A stretch of 64,000 bases of DNA from an uncultured Lachnospiraceae bacterium (GCA_947165025.1 CAMUYQ010000001.1:372001-436000); one strand, 5' to 3'. Positions 9,465 through 18,262 are shown, counted from the stretch's first letter. Notes: generated by a model from the letters alone, not told the origin. A program made the numbers and translations.

Positions 9465-10616
9465 TTATCCCTCCAGACGTATGCTTCTGGAAACGCTCAG
9501 TACGAGCCCCATTTCCGCGAGAAGGAACACTATGGATGAACCTCCGTAGCTGATGAACGGAAGCGTTATACCTGTATTGGGAATGGTGTTTGTGACGACT
9601 GCGATGTTGAGTATGACCTGAATGGAAATGTGTGCCATTACTCCGACAACGAGAAGTGCACCGAACATATCCTGCGCATTGTTGGCGATTACCATAAATC
9701 TCCATATAAGGAGCATAAACAGAAGGATGATCGCAAGCGCCCCAAACAGGCCGAGCTCTTCGCAAATGATCGAGAAAATCATGTCGTTCTGGGCCTCGGG
9801 AAGATATCCGAGCTTCTGTATGCTCTCGCCGAGACCCTTGCCGAGGAAGTTACCGCTTCCTATGGCGTAAAGTGCCTGCAGTGTCTGGAAGCCTTTGCTG
9901 GAAGCATAGCTTTCCGGATCCATCCAGGCTTTGATCCTGGCAAATCTGTATGAAAGACTTGTCGGAATGACATCGTATTTAACTAGAAGAATGACTATGA
10001 CAGCAAGGCCGAGAGCTATACCTGCGATTATGAAGTATTCCTTGTACTGCGGTGTTGCAACGAACAGCATCATCAGCACGATCGAGAAAATGATGATCGC
10101 GGAACTTAAGTTCTGCGTGATCGTAAGGACGCATACGGCGTGCGGTATCGCGAGCGCTATGACAAAAAGGAATCCTTTCTTTGTTTTGATGGCCTCGGAG
10201 AACTTACAGACGACCGATGCGAAGAAAACGATAAGTGCAAGCTTTGCAACTTCGGCAGGCTGCAGCGACATTCCGAGGTTCAGCCATCTCCTTGCACCGC
10301 CTGCCTCATATCCGAGCGGTGACAGTACGAGAAGGATCAGTACAAGCGACACGACATATGCGATGAACGCAAACCTCTGTACCACATGGTAATCAAGCAC
10401 CATGATAAAAAGCATAACGCCTACACCTATGGCCGATGCCACCGCCTGCTTTTTGAAATAAAATGCAGGATCTTCAAACTTGATGTTTGCTTCATATGAG
10501 CTTGTGGAATAAAGCATTACAAGCCCGAAGAGCATCAGAAATACAACGATGAACAGCATCGTGTAATCAAAGAAATATTTAGGTTTTTTCTTCTGCGGTT
10601 TTGCCTGTTCGCTCAT
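9465..10616 (-). CDS. ftsW: Septal SEDS peptidoglycan polymerase FtsW
   Basis: This is a 383-residue polytopic membrane protein of the SEDS family with about ten membrane helices. It polymerises lipid II at the septum together with its partner penicillin-binding protein. Typical motifs are present: MLYSTSSYEA after the first helix, GGARRWLNLG, the long extracellular loop with GLGESIQKLGYLPEAQNDMIF and the C-terminal GITLPFISYGGSS. Position in the dcw cluster between murD and ftsQ supports FtsW rather than RodA. The start overlaps the murD stop by 4 nt. Confidence 0.95.
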   Translation of the reverse strand: MSEQAKPQKKKPKYFFDYTMLFIVVFLMLFGLVMLYSTSSYEANIKFEDPAFYFKKQAVASAIGVGVMLFIMVLDYHVVQRFAFIAYVVSLVLILLVLSPLGYEAGGARRWLNLGMSLQPAEVAKLALIVFFASVVCKFSEAIKTKKGFLFVIALAIPHAVCVLTITQNLSSAIIIFSIVLMMLFVATPQYKEYFIIAGIALGLAVIVILLVKYDVIPTSLSYRFARIKAWMDPESYASSKGFQTLQALYAIGSGNFLGKGLGESIQKLGYLPEAQNDMIFSIICEELGLFGALAIILLFMLLIWRFMVIANNAQDMFGALLVVGVMAHISIQVILNIAVVTNTIPNTGITLPFISYGGSSIVFLLAEMGLVLSVSRSIRLEG

Positions 10617-11962
10617 AAGCTCTCCACTATGGCTCTGAATGCATTTCCTCTTTCTTCGTAACCTCTGTACATGCCCCTTTCCTCACAGGCAGGTGATAAC
10701 AGTACCGCCTCTCCCGGATTGGCGTGGCATGTGCAAATGCTGACAGCCTCCTCAAGATTGTCCGCATAGATATAATCATAAAATCCGTGATTCTGGGCAC
10801 AGCTGGCCATCTTCTCACGGGTCTGTCCGATGAGAACGAGCTTTCTGACCTTTCCCCCAAATGAATCTATCCATTCACCGTAGTCGGCTCCGTTGTCATA
10901 TCCGCCTCCGATCAGGTATGTAGGGCAGTCCATCGCCTCTATACCGTTGATGGCCGACCCGATATCGGTTCCCTTCGAATCATTGTAGAATCTGACACCG
11001 TTCTTTGTCGCCACATACTCAACGCGATGTGCCACAGGTTCGAATTCCTTGCATGTTGTTATGATATTGTCGGTCGGGATGCCGTATTTATATGCCGCCG
11101 CAATGGCCGCAAATGCGTTTTCCAGATTATGGTTTCCGACGATTTTAAGATCGGACGTCCTCATGAGCTCACGCTCTCCCCATCCGTCACGGAGTATTAT
11201 CCGGTCACGCGACAGGAACAGACCACGCTTCAGTTCGCGTTTTGTCGAGAAGAAAAACGGTCTTGCGCAGTCAGCCTGTGAATCAAGTCTCATACCGAGT
11301 GCCCTGGTCCTGTCATCTTCGTAATTCAGTACCACACGGTCTGACGCGGTCTGATTTTCGCAAACGCGTTCAATAAGCCTGACATATTCATCAAACGGCA
11401 TGTTCATGTCATCGTGCGGCTTGATGTTTATTATGACGGAAACGACCGGATGGAACTCATCGATGACCTCAAGCTGACGATCGCTCATTTTGATAATGGT
11501 TGTTGAATCCTTGGTCGTCGAATACACCGAATCGCAGTATGACGCTGAATCCTCGACAATAAACGAGTTCCTCGTCTTGTCCTTTATGATCCTGCCCAGA
11601 AGTGCCGTACAGCTCGTCCTGCCTCTTGTTCCGGTCACGGCGACAACTCTTCCGCGGTCGTATGTATACGCAAGTTCAGTCTCGCCGATGACCTTTTTGC
11701 CTATCGCCGACAGTTCCAGCATCAGTCTCTCATCCGAAAGCGCATCCTCGGTTACGATGACCTCGCCTGCCTGATCTAGCACGCTTTCCGGGAGTGAATA
11801 AACGTATACACCCGCATCCTCCGGACTGTTCAGTTTTGAAATAACATCCGAGGGATCAACGGAGCCGTCCCTGACAAACACATCGCACGTAAGACCTTTC
11901 GCGAGCAGAAGGTTTGCGGCACCTGAAACTCCTGTCCCGTTTCCTATAACAAGATTCCTCAT
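10613..11962 (-). CDS. murD: UDP-N-acetylmuramoyl-alanine-D-glutamate ligase (MurD), divergent
   Basis: This 449-residue cytoplasmic ligase would add D-glutamate to UDP-MurNAc-Ala in peptidoglycan precursor synthesis. The three-domain Mur layout is visible: an N-terminal Rossmann part (LVIGNGTGVSG), a central ATPase part (residues about 105-300) and a C-terminal part with HRVEYVATKNGVRFYNDSKGT and IGGGYDNGADY. Two core motifs are unusual. The P-loop reads GTRGRTS (residues 111-117), with Arg where Mur ligases have Lys. The DHLDRH motif after the NI strand is replaced by KPHDDMN. The family call is strong, but full catalytic competence is uncertain. The gene lies between the penicillin-binding protein gene and ftsW, as expected for dcw clusters. 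Confidence 0.85.
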   Translation of the reverse strand: MRNLVIGNGTGVSGAANLLLAKGLTCDVFVRDGSVDPSDVISKLNSPEDAGVYVYSLPESVLDQAGEVIVTEDALSDERLMLELSAIGKKVIGETELAYTYDRGRVVAVTGTRGRTSCTALLGRIIKDKTRNSFIVEDSASYCDSVYSTTKDSTTIIKMSDRQLEVIDEFHPVVSVIINIKPHDDMNMPFDEYVRLIERVCENQTASDRVVLNYEDDRTRALGMRLDSQADCARPFFFSTKRELKRGLFLSRDRIILRDGWGERELMRTSDLKIVGNHNLENAFAAIAAAYKYGIPTDNIITTCKEFEPVAHRVEYVATKNGVRFYNDSKGTDIGSAINGIEAMDCPTYLIGGGYDNGADYGEWIDSFGGKVRKLVLIGQTREKMASCAQNHGFYDYIYADNLEEAVSICTCHANPGEAVLLSPACEERGMYRGYEERGNAFRAIVESL

Positions 11963-12005
11963 TTTGAAACTCTCCCCTTCATATAAAACTCTGTGACTTA
12001 TCGGA

Positions 12006-14504
12006 TCAGTTGAGATCCGTTACTGTCGGATCCACTGGCGCACCCGTCGACGGATCGAGTAGTACTCCGGTCGTCGGATCTATCGCGTATCCGGTTGCCG
12101 GATCGATCTCAACCTTTCTGCCGGTCTCATCTTCCTCATCAAGTTTATTTCCGTTCTCATCAACAAATGTTATAGCGCCTGTATCGCTGCCGGGATTTTC
12201 GCCTTCACCGTTTTGCTGGTCAACGATTATCTCGCCGGTAACTTCTTCCTCTTTCTCCTCGCCTGTTGAACCCTTTGAGAACTCCTGCTGTTTCTCTGCA
12301 AGTTCCTCGGCTTCCTTTTCGGTCAGCTCTTCTGTCTGGAATATTCCCATGTACGGAAGCACTTCCGTAAGGATATCCTTGCACAGTACTGCAGCGTATT
12401 TGGACACCGCCTGGTTTCCCGTGTTCGGCTCATCTATGACGACATAACAGACAAGCTGCGGATCATCCGCAGGCGCAAACGACATAAAAGATACGACGTA
12501 ATTACCCGTTCCTCTGGGGTATTTCTCGGCCGTACCGGTCTTGCCGCCGATCCTGTAACCGGCAGGTCTTGCTGATTTACCGGTTCCTTTATCGACAACG
12601 TTTATGCAAAGTTCCCGGATCTTATCACTCGTTTCCTCGGAGATCGTCTGTTTGAGGATACGCGGCTCGACTGTCTCAACAGTCGCTCCCGCCGAGTCAA
12701 GGATCTTTGTAACTACATGCGGTTTGTAGTAATAACCTCCGTTTATAAGGCTGCAGAAACCTGTAGCCATCTGTATCATCGTGACGTTGAATCCCTGTCC
12801 GAACGAACTGATCGCAAGGTCGGTAGGTGTCATGGTGTTGACGTCAAACACAAGTGAATTCGTAAGCGCCTCACCTGTCAGGTCAATGTTTGTCTTGAGT
12901 CCGAAATTGAACAGCTGGTTGTATTTCATGAAGACCGTCTTTCCTATCGTGGCACCTATCTTCATGAAAGCAATGTTACAGGACTGTTCGAGCGCGCCGG
13001 AGAAATCAAGTGTACCGTGTCCGAGTCGGTTACTGCAGTGGATCTCATGATCACCGACGGTCAGAACACCGTTGCACACATATGATTCATCTCCCTTAAG
13101 TATGCCTTCCTCCAGTCCGGTCGCCATTGTAAAGGGCTTCATCGTGGAACCCGGCTCATATGTTGAGTTGATACAGAAGTTCTTCCACAGGGCGTTGAGC
13201 GCCTCCATCTTGGCATCCTCATATGCCTTCTCGTAAGCCTCGGCATACGTCATGCCCGAATACGGATCGGATGCATCCGGAGCATTACCCTCGCCTTCTT
13301 CTTTATCGCCTCCGACGTTGATGTCTATGTTGGCTTCGCCTGTATCTTCCTTCTGATCATTCTCTTTCTTCTGTTCATTCTCCTCCTTTGGCTCTGCATT
13401 CAGGATCCCCGTGCTGTTCTCTTGTGCCGCAGCCCCTTCCTCAGCCGGCTTCTCCTGCTGCGTCATGTTCCTGACGGCTTCGGCAAGTTCGGCATCGTTC
13501 ATGTTCTCGATATCAAGATTGTTATCAAGGATCCCGTTCATTACACCGAACTTTTCGGGATCGAGCTCAACCTCGATCTCAAGTCCGTCCGTGTTACGCG
13601 GATCGTTAAGATTGAAGGTCGGATAACTTGCCATCGCAAGGACTTCACCGTTATTCGGGTTCATGATAATGACACCGGTGTTAGTGGACCCTGCGCCTTC
13701 TCTTGCCTCGTTCCTGTGCTGCTCGTTGAACGCGAGTATGTTCTTCTCAACGATACTCTGGATGTTCACATCGATGCTCGTAACAAGCGTCTTACCGTCC
13801 TGTGCAGGCTTCAGCGTTCTCTCAAGATTCTCGTCATCGTTAAGATATCCGTATTCCCTGCCGTTTGTTCCGACAAGGATATCATCGTAGAATTCCTCGA
13901 GTCCGTATGCGCCTTCGTTCTCGCCCTGGACAAACCCGATAACATCGCACGCCAGCGAATTGTACGGATACTGCCTCTGATATGTGTCCTCAAGCCAAAC
14001 GCCCTTAAAATCAGGATACATATTAGGGTTGTTGACCATGTTCATGATCTCACTGACGGCTTCGTAACTCTGCTTCTTTGCTATAACCCTGTACTGGCTG
14101 TCCGGATTGGACAGGATGTACGAGCGCAGTTCATCCTTCGTGTAATTAAACTCTACGGGAGTTGAAAACAGTGACGTGATCGTGCTCTCTATGAATGAGC
14201 CTTCATCTTTATTAAGAGTCTTGGAATCTATGCAGACGTTGTAAACCTTCTGGCTGACGGCCATCTTTGTGTTATTCCTGTCAACGATGTCTCCGCGTTT
14301 TGCAGGGATCGTGACGGAGTCATAGGCCTGTTGTGACAGCACTCTCTTCTTGTACTTCTCGCCGTCATTACGGTTGATGATGAAGAGCCTTATCACTAAA
14401 AAACCAAAAGCCACCAGTATCATTACAAACAATACTGCCAGCTTTATTGACATCTTCTGTGTAAATCTGTTTGATCCGTTTTGCTGTTGATTCCGCTTAG
14501 CCAA
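12006..14504 (-). CDS. ftsI: Class B penicillin-binding protein (FtsI/SpoVD type) with acidic insertion
   Basis: This 832-residue membrane-anchored transpeptidase cross-links septal peptidoglycan. There is one N-terminal membrane helix (residues 20-45) and a PBP dimerisation domain (about 55-230). The transpeptidase domain has STMK (Ser 453), SCN (508-510) and KTG (655-657). No PASTA domain follows. Instead there is a low-complexity acidic tail ending in repeats of the form DP(A/T/S)TG. An insertion of about 100 residues (roughly 325-430), rich in Glu, Lys, Asn and Gly, sits ahead of the catalytic serine. The start is a TTG preceded by AAAGGA; an in-frame ATG 17 codons later is possible. It follows ftsL in a standard dcw order. 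Confidence 0.93.
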   Translation of the reverse strand: MAKRNQQQNGSNRFTQKMSIKLAVLFVMILVAFGFLVIRLFIINRNDGEKYKKRVLSQQAYDSVTIPAKRGDIVDRNNTKMAVSQKVYNVCIDSKTLNKDEGSFIESTITSLFSTPVEFNYTKDELRSYILSNPDSQYRVIAKKQSYEAVSEIMNMVNNPNMYPDFKGVWLEDTYQRQYPYNSLACDVIGFVQGENEGAYGLEEFYDDILVGTNGREYGYLNDDENLERTLKPAQDGKTLVTSIDVNIQSIVEKNILAFNEQHRNEAREGAGSTNTGVIIMNPNNGEVLAMASYPTFNLNDPRNTDGLEIEVELDPEKFGVMNGILDNNLDIENMNDAELAEAVRNMTQQEKPAEEGAAAQENSTGILNAEPKEENEQKKENDQKEDTGEANIDINVGGDKEEGEGNAPDASDPYSGMTYAEAYEKAYEDAKMEALNALWKNFCINSTYEPGSTMKPFTMATGLEEGILKGDESYVCNGVLTVGDHEIHCSNRLGHGTLDFSGALEQSCNIAFMKIGATIGKTVFMKYNQLFNFGLKTNIDLTGEALTNSLVFDVNTMTPTDLAISSFGQGFNVTMIQMATGFCSLINGGYYYKPHVVTKILDSAGATVETVEPRILKQTISEETSDKIRELCINVVDKGTGKSARPAGYRIGGKTGTAEKYPRGTGNYVVSFMSFAPADDPQLVCYVVIDEPNTGNQAVSKYAAVLCKDILTEVLPYMGIFQTEELTEKEAEELAEKQQEFSKGSTGEEKEEEVTGEIIVDQQNGEGENPGSDTGAITFVDENGNKLDEEDETGRKVEIDPATGYAIDPTTGVLLDPSTGAPVDPTVTDLN

Positions 14505-14544
14505 AATATAACCGATCCTTTATGCTATCCGGAAATCACCCAGT

Positions 14545-14985
14545 TTATTCAAGCGAAACGAACTGCCTCACATAATCTGTTCCTTCGCTGTTGTATACCA
14601 CGATCTGCTCATCCGAAGCATACGTCATGCCGAGTTCTTCCATGGCGCGTTTCTTGATGTTCTCCAATCCTATCGCGCCTTTGATCCTGCTCTCGTAGTC
14701 GTCGTTCTCGGCCCTAAGTGCCTGGAGTTCGATCTCCTTAGCCGAGATCGTGTTAACATATGTTGTCAGTGAAGACTGAAGACGAATGTACTGAACGCAT
14801 ACGATACCTGTCAGCACCATCGCAAGTGTCATGAAAATCATGAACCCGGGGTTCATGCCCGTATCCCTGTCGATGTTCTTCCGGGACTTGGTCGTCAGCT
14901 TCCTGGGTGATCTTACTTCCTTTTCAATTGGACGAAGGGCTCTTGCTGTATTGCCATACACATATCTGTTTCTTCCAGCAGCCAC
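14545..14985 (-). CDS. ftsL: Cell division protein FtsL-like
   Basis: This is a 146-residue bitopic protein. It has a basic cytoplasmic N-terminus (1-45), one membrane helix (about 47-68) and an extracytoplasmic coiled coil (about 70-115) with LQALRAENDDYESRI. It ends in the short IKKRAMEELGMTYASDEQIV segment typical of FtsL and DivIC-type proteins. The position between rsmH and the class B penicillin-binding protein gene identifies it as FtsL, which scaffolds FtsQ and activates the septal synthase. The start is a GTG with GGAAGG upstream. Sequence similarity in this family is always weak, so the call rests on architecture and position. Confidence 0.85.
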   Translation of the reverse strand: MAAGRNRYVYGNTARALRPIEKEVRSPRKLTTKSRKNIDRDTGMNPGFMIFMTLAMVLTGIVCVQYIRLQSSLTTYVNTISAKEIELQALRAENDDYESRIKGAIGLENIKKRAMEELGMTYASDEQIVVYNSEGTDYVRQFVSLE

Positions 14986-15058
14986 TAAAACACCTTCCTT
15001 CCGAGTATACTATATCTTGTGTCTAATATCAAAGACTTTTACAAAATATTCCGCTTTT

Positions 15059-15991
15059 TTATTTTTTCTCGAAGATCCGAAGCTTTGCGCTCTTGGATCT
15101 CGGATTCTCTTCGATCTCCTCCTGCGTCGGCAGAATGGGCTTTTTCGTAATGACTGTTCCCTTTGAGACCTTTCCGCACGCACATACCGGAAAATCAGGC
15201 GGACATGTGCACGGATCCTGTGCATTCTTAAATATGTTCTTTACTATCCTGTCCTCAAGGGAATGGAATGTGATGACTGCGACCCTGCCGCCCGGTAGAA
15301 GACGGTCTATCATCGTATCCAGTGTTTCCTCAAGTACTTTCAGTTCGTTGTTGAGTTCAATGCGCAGCGCCTGAAATGTCTGTTTGGCCGGATGCCCTGC
15401 TGTCCTTAAATACTTTGCGGGTACCGATGCCTTTATGATCTCGACAAGCTCTCCTGTTGTCTTAATTGGGCCGCCTTCCCTGGCGGCTGTAATGTGAGCG
15501 GCGATCGATGCGGCATACTTCTCTTCCCCGTACATGCGGATGACTCTTGCAAGATCATCTCTTGAGTATCCGTTCACTATGTCTGCCGCAGTCCTTGCGC
15601 TCCTTGTATCCATCCTCATGTCAAGGGGCGCATCGCTTTTATAAGAAAATCCCCTCTCGGGCGTATCCAGTTGATATGAAGATACTCCCAGGTCGAGCAG
15701 AATGCCGTCAACGGCCGTGATGTTAAGGTCTGACAGAACCTGCCCTATGTTGCAGTAGTTGTTACGCACTATCGTAACGTTTGTAAAACCTTCAAGACGT
15801 TTGCCGGCGGCTGCAACTGCCGCCCCGTCCTGATCTATCCCGATCAATCTCCCCTGATCGTTTAACCTTTGAAGAATGTGATATGAATGCCCGCCGCCTC
15901 CTAACGTGCCGTCCACGTAGGTCCCTTCAGGCCTGATGCGGAGCCCTTCGATCACTTCTTCGAGCATTACGGATCTGTGTTTAAATTCCAA
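15059..15991 (-). CDS. rsmH: 16S rRNA (cytosine(1402)-N(4))-methyltransferase RsmH (MraW)
   Basis: This is a 310-residue SAM-dependent methyltransferase that modifies C1402 in the ribosomal decoding centre. Its start, [16 protein letters not shown], is standard for the family. The SAM-binding region has [16 protein letters not shown], and [13 protein letters not shown] follows. The C-terminus has [15 protein letters not shown]. Length is typical. The start is a TTG with GGAGGAAGG upstream. It lies 18 nt downstream of mraZ in the first part of the dcw operon. Confidence 0.96.
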   Translation of the reverse strand: MEFKHRSVMLEEVIEGLRIRPEGTYVDGTLGGGGHSYHILQRLNDQGRLIGIDQDGAAVAAAGKRLEGFTNVTIVRNNYCNIGQVLSDLNITAVDGILLDLGVSSYQLDTPERGFSYKSDAPLDMRMDTRSARTAADIVNGYSRDDLARVIRMYGEEKYAASIAAHITAAREGGPIKTTGELVEIIKASVPAKYLRTAGHPAKQTFQALRIELNNELKVLEETLDTMIDRLLPGGRVAVITFHSLEDRIVKNIFKNAQDPCTCPPDFPVCACGKVSKGTVITKKPILPTQEEIEENPRSKSAKLRIFEKK

Positions 15992-16009
15992 GGTCCTTCC
16001 TCCCGGTAT

Positions 16010-16438
16010 TTAAATATCAAGTCCCAGATCCGCCAGTCTTTCGGCGATGTCATCGATGTCGTCAATATCCGACTCGCTGTCCCATCTGTTCTTATCCCAG
16101 ACTTCGATCTTATCGATCACGCCGGCCAGTACAACATCTTTTTCAAGTCCCGCATGTTCCCTCAATGCGGACGGAACAAGTATCCTGCCCTGTTTGTCGA
16201 CTTCAACCGTATTGGCCTGTGCAACAAACTTACGGACGATCTCTCTCTTGTCCCTTTTGTTCGGCAGAAGCTGCAGTTTTCCCAAAAAGGTTTCCCACGC
16301 CTCATTGGTGTAGATGTTCAGGCAACCATCGTTTCCGTTTGTTATCACGAATGCTTCCCCAAGCTCTTCGCGGAACTTTGCCGGAACTATCAGACGCCCC
16401 TTAGCATCGATTGTGTGGTTGTATTCCCCCATGAACAT
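16010..16438 (-). CDS. mraZ: Transcriptional regulator MraZ
   Basis: This is a 142-residue DNA-binding regulator of the division/cell-wall cluster. It carries two SpoVT-AbrB-like repeats, the first around GEYNHTIDAKGRLIVPAKF and the second around VDKQGRILVPSALREHA. MraZ is known to bind tandem short repeats upstream of its own gene. Such repeats lie just upstream here, overlapping the expected transcription start. It is the first gene of the dcw operon. A short acidic C-terminal tail rich in Asp and Ile extends beyond the second repeat. Confidence 0.96.
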   Translation of the reverse strand: MFMGEYNHTIDAKGRLIVPAKFREELGEAFVITNGNDGCLNIYTNEAWETFLGKLQLLPNKRDKREIVRKFVAQANTVEVDKQGRILVPSALREHAGLEKDVVLAGVIDKIEVWDKNRWDSESDIDDIDDIAERLADLGLDI

Positions 16439-16449
16439 AAAGGTTATCT

Positions 16450-16484
16450 CTACTTTCTACCACTTTCTACCACTTTGCACCACC
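16450..16484 (-). promoter_or_regulatory. MraZ box array (direct repeats at 10-bp spacing)
   Basis: On the minus strand the sequence runs GGTGGTGCAAA, GTGGTAGAAA, GTGGTAGAAA, GTAGAG. This gives four GTGG- or GTAG-type units at exact 10-bp intervals, between the -10 box and the mraZ start. Tandem GTGG or TGGG units at this helical repeat are the known MraZ operator, so the array likely mediates autorepression. Confidence 0.8.
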
Positions 16485-16493
16485 TATGTGCAA

Positions 16494-16522
16494 ATAATAA
16501 CCCCCACAGTAAAAAAATGCAA
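16494..16522 (-). promoter_or_regulatory. Promoter of the mraZ/dcw operon
   Basis: TTGCAT (16517-16522), 17 bp and TATTAT (16494-16499) on the minus strand. The MraZ box array begins about 10 bp downstream of the -10, so bound MraZ would block initiation. Confidence 0.8.
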
Positions 16523-16567
16523 CCCCATATTTTAAAAAAAGTGCCGTGAATATGCCGAATTTTCAAT

Positions 16568-16586
16568 AAGTGGGGAGAAGTGGGGG
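16568..16586 (+). promoter_or_regulatory. Possible second MraZ-type repeat pair, opposite orientation
   Basis: AAGTGGGGAG followed by AAGTGGGGG gives two AAGTGGGG units 10 bp apart on the plus strand, about 50 bp upstream of the mraZ -35. The unit and spacing match the MraZ operator style. A role is only inferred. Confidence 0.4.
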
Positions 16587-16618
16587 ATCGTTACAGCACA
16601 ATATATAGTGTTGGGCGC

Positions 16619-16663
16619 AAAAAAAGAGCGTCAAAACTTCTAAATATTGTTTTGACACTCTTT
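16619..16663 (-). terminator. Rho-independent terminator after ychF
   Basis: On the minus strand, AAAGAGTGTCAAAAC and GTTTTGACGCTCTTT form a 15-bp stem (one wobble) around an 11-nt loop, followed by a run of T. It ends the ychF transcript. Confidence 0.9.
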
Positions 16664-16707
16664 CCCATGATTTTTAATAATATTTTTTTATTTTAGTTGG
16701 TTACCGG

Positions 16708-17805
16708 TCATACGTTGAACCTGAACAGTATAACGTCTCCGTCCTTTACGACGTAATCCTTTCCTTCCATCCCGACAAGGCCTTTTTCCCTTGCCGCCGC
16801 CAGAGATCCGCATTCAAGCAGGTTTTTGTAATTAACAACCTCCGCCTTGATGAATCCTCTTTCAAAATCGGTATGGATCTTTCCGGCAGCCTGCGGAGCC
16901 TTTGTACCTATCTTTATCGTCCAGGCCCTGCACTCGTCCTCGCCCGCGGTAAGAAAGCTCATTAGATTGAGTATCCGATAGCTTGCCGCGATCAGTTTAT
17001 CAAGTCCCGATTCTTTGAGCCCGAGGTCTTCAAGGAACATCGCCTTCTCATCATCGTCCAGTTCCGCGATCTCCTGCTCTATCTGTGCGCAGATCACGAA
17101 CACTTCCGAATTGTTTGCCTTTGCAAATTCCCTTACCTTTTTGACATGTTCGTTTGATGCGCCGTCATCGGCAAGATCATCTTCTGAAACATTTGCCGCA
17201 AAGATAACAGGCTTTGCCGTCAGAAGATTATATGAAGAAAGCCATGCTTCCTCATCCTCATCGCTGCAGGAAAATCCGATCGCAAGATTTCCGTCCTCAA
17301 GATGCTTTATAACCTTCTTTAAGAATTCAACTTCCTTTGCGATCTTTTTATCATTGTTCGCTGCCCTGCCCTGCTTGGCGATACGCCTTTCCAGAACTTC
17401 GATATCAGCAAAGATGAGTTCCAAATTTATCGTCTCTATATCCCTTACCGGATCGACCGATCCGTCAACGTGAACGACATTCGTATCCTCAAAGCACCTT
17501 ACGACGTGAACGATCGCATCCACTTCCCTGATGTTTGCAAGGAACTGGTTTCCAAGACCTTCACCCTTTGAAGCTCCCTTTACAAGACCCGCGATATCGA
17601 CAAACTCGATCGTAGCAGGAGTGACCTTCTTCGTATTGTAAAGATCTCCGAGAAGCTTTATCCTCTCATCCGGCACCGCAACGACACCGACATTCGGGTC
17701 GATCGTGCAGAACGGATAGTTTGCCGATTCAGCTCCCGCCTTCGTGAGCGAGTTAAACAGTGTTGATTTGCCTACGTTTGGCAGGCCAACGATCCCTAGT
17801 TTCAT
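16708..17805 (-). CDS. ychF: Redox-regulated ATPase YchF
   Basis: This 365-residue cytoplasmic protein belongs to the Obg-like P-loop family, which prefers ATP over GTP and associates with ribosomes. It starts [17 protein letters not shown] (Walker A) and has [17 protein letters not shown] as switch region. The coiled-coil insertion occupies roughly residues 130-200, and the TGS-like C-terminus ends with [14 protein letters not shown]. Length and motifs are standard. It is transcribed alone, from a promoter 190 bp upstream through a structured leader, and has its own terminator. Confidence 0.97.
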   Translation of the reverse strand: MKLGIVGLPNVGKSTLFNSLTKAGAESANYPFCTIDPNVGVVAVPDERIKLLGDLYNTKKVTPATIEFVDIAGLVKGASKGEGLGNQFLANIREVDAIVHVVRCFEDTNVVHVDGSVDPVRDIETINLELIFADIEVLERRIAKQGRAANNDKKIAKEVEFLKKVIKHLEDGNLAIGFSCSDEDEEAWLSSYNLLTAKPVIFAANVSEDDLADDGASNEHVKKVREFAKANNSEVFVICAQIEQEIAELDDDEKAMFLEDLGLKESGLDKLIAASYRILNLMSFLTAGEDECRAWTIKIGTKAPQAAGKIHTDFERGFIKAEVVNYKNLLECGSLAAAREKGLVGMEGKDYVVKDGDVILFRFNV

Positions 17806-17998
17806 AATATATTGATCTCCTTTGAATTATCTTTATTAATATCTCTATGCTTCTCATCCTCTGTAATCACGAACATACAGATTCATGGTAATGCCGATGT
17901 TGAAATGACACGAAATTTTCTGAAAGGTCCGGGGCTTTCATCCCGCCTCCGATGCGATTAGGGCTCCTTTCCCGACTGTAAGAGGCCCCAAATCAGCA
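17806..17998 (-). ncRNA. Structured leader of ychF or an unassigned small RNA
   Basis: A strong promoter would start transcription near 17998, 193 nt ahead of ychF. The first 75 nt are unusually GC-rich for this genome and can fold. GGGGCCTC can pair with GAGG and GCCCC on the far side, and an inner GGGAAAGGAGCCC hairpin is possible. The remaining 110 nt are AT-rich and end in the ychF ribosome binding site (AAAGGAGATC). No intrinsic terminator is visible, so I see a leader rather than a separate RNA. I could not match it to a riboswitch, T-box, SRP, RNase P or tmRNA core. A 6S-like RNA remains possible. Confidence 0.45.
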
Positions 17999-18004
17999 CG
18001 CTAC

Positions 18005-18033
18005 ATTCTACACCAACCGGGGCTCAATTGCAA
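18005..18033 (-). promoter_or_regulatory. Sigma-A-type promoter upstream of ychF leader
   Basis: TTGCAA (18028-18033), exactly 17 bp and TAGAAT (18005-18010) on the minus strand. Confidence 0.75.
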
Positions 18034-18094
18034 TGTTATTTCATTTTTTTGATAGCCGACAAACCGCGGAATCATCACGTTTGTCGGAGATGCG

Positions 18095-18193
18095 CTATAT
18101 CTCAATGTTGTCAGAAATGAACTTCTCAAATTCCTTTCTCTTAACAAGTTTTTTCTTACCCACATATAAGACAAGTGTGTCGCGACCGTGAAG
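18095..18193 (-). pseudogene. Remnant of an excisionase gene C-terminus
   Basis: A short open frame on the minus strand encodes DTLVLYVGKKKLVKRKEFEKF followed by a few residues and a stop. This matches the last third of Tn916-type excisionases, whose winged-helix DNA-binding domain ends in a segment of the form VLWVGNKRLIKRKxFxxFL. The frame is closed by an in-frame TGA just upstream and has no start codon or ribosome binding site. It is a truncated relic of an integrative element lying between glgP and ychF. The identification rests on recall of a short motif. Confidence 0.5.
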
Positions 18194-18262
18194 AAATCAT
18201 GTCCGGCCAACGAACGTCATTATGTATGGCAAGATGTGAGTGCTGATCTGACTATTCGCATT

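Noticed and set aside
11030-11060. GGTTCGAATTCC, resembling a tRNA T-loop
   Set aside because: It lies inside murD. No acceptor stem, D-arm or anticodon arm can be built around it.
17920-17960. AAAGGTCCGGGGCT on the plus strand, reminiscent of the RNase P core AAAGTCCGGGCT
   Set aside because: The match is imperfect, the strand is opposite to the promoter, and neither the length nor the other conserved RNase P segments are present.
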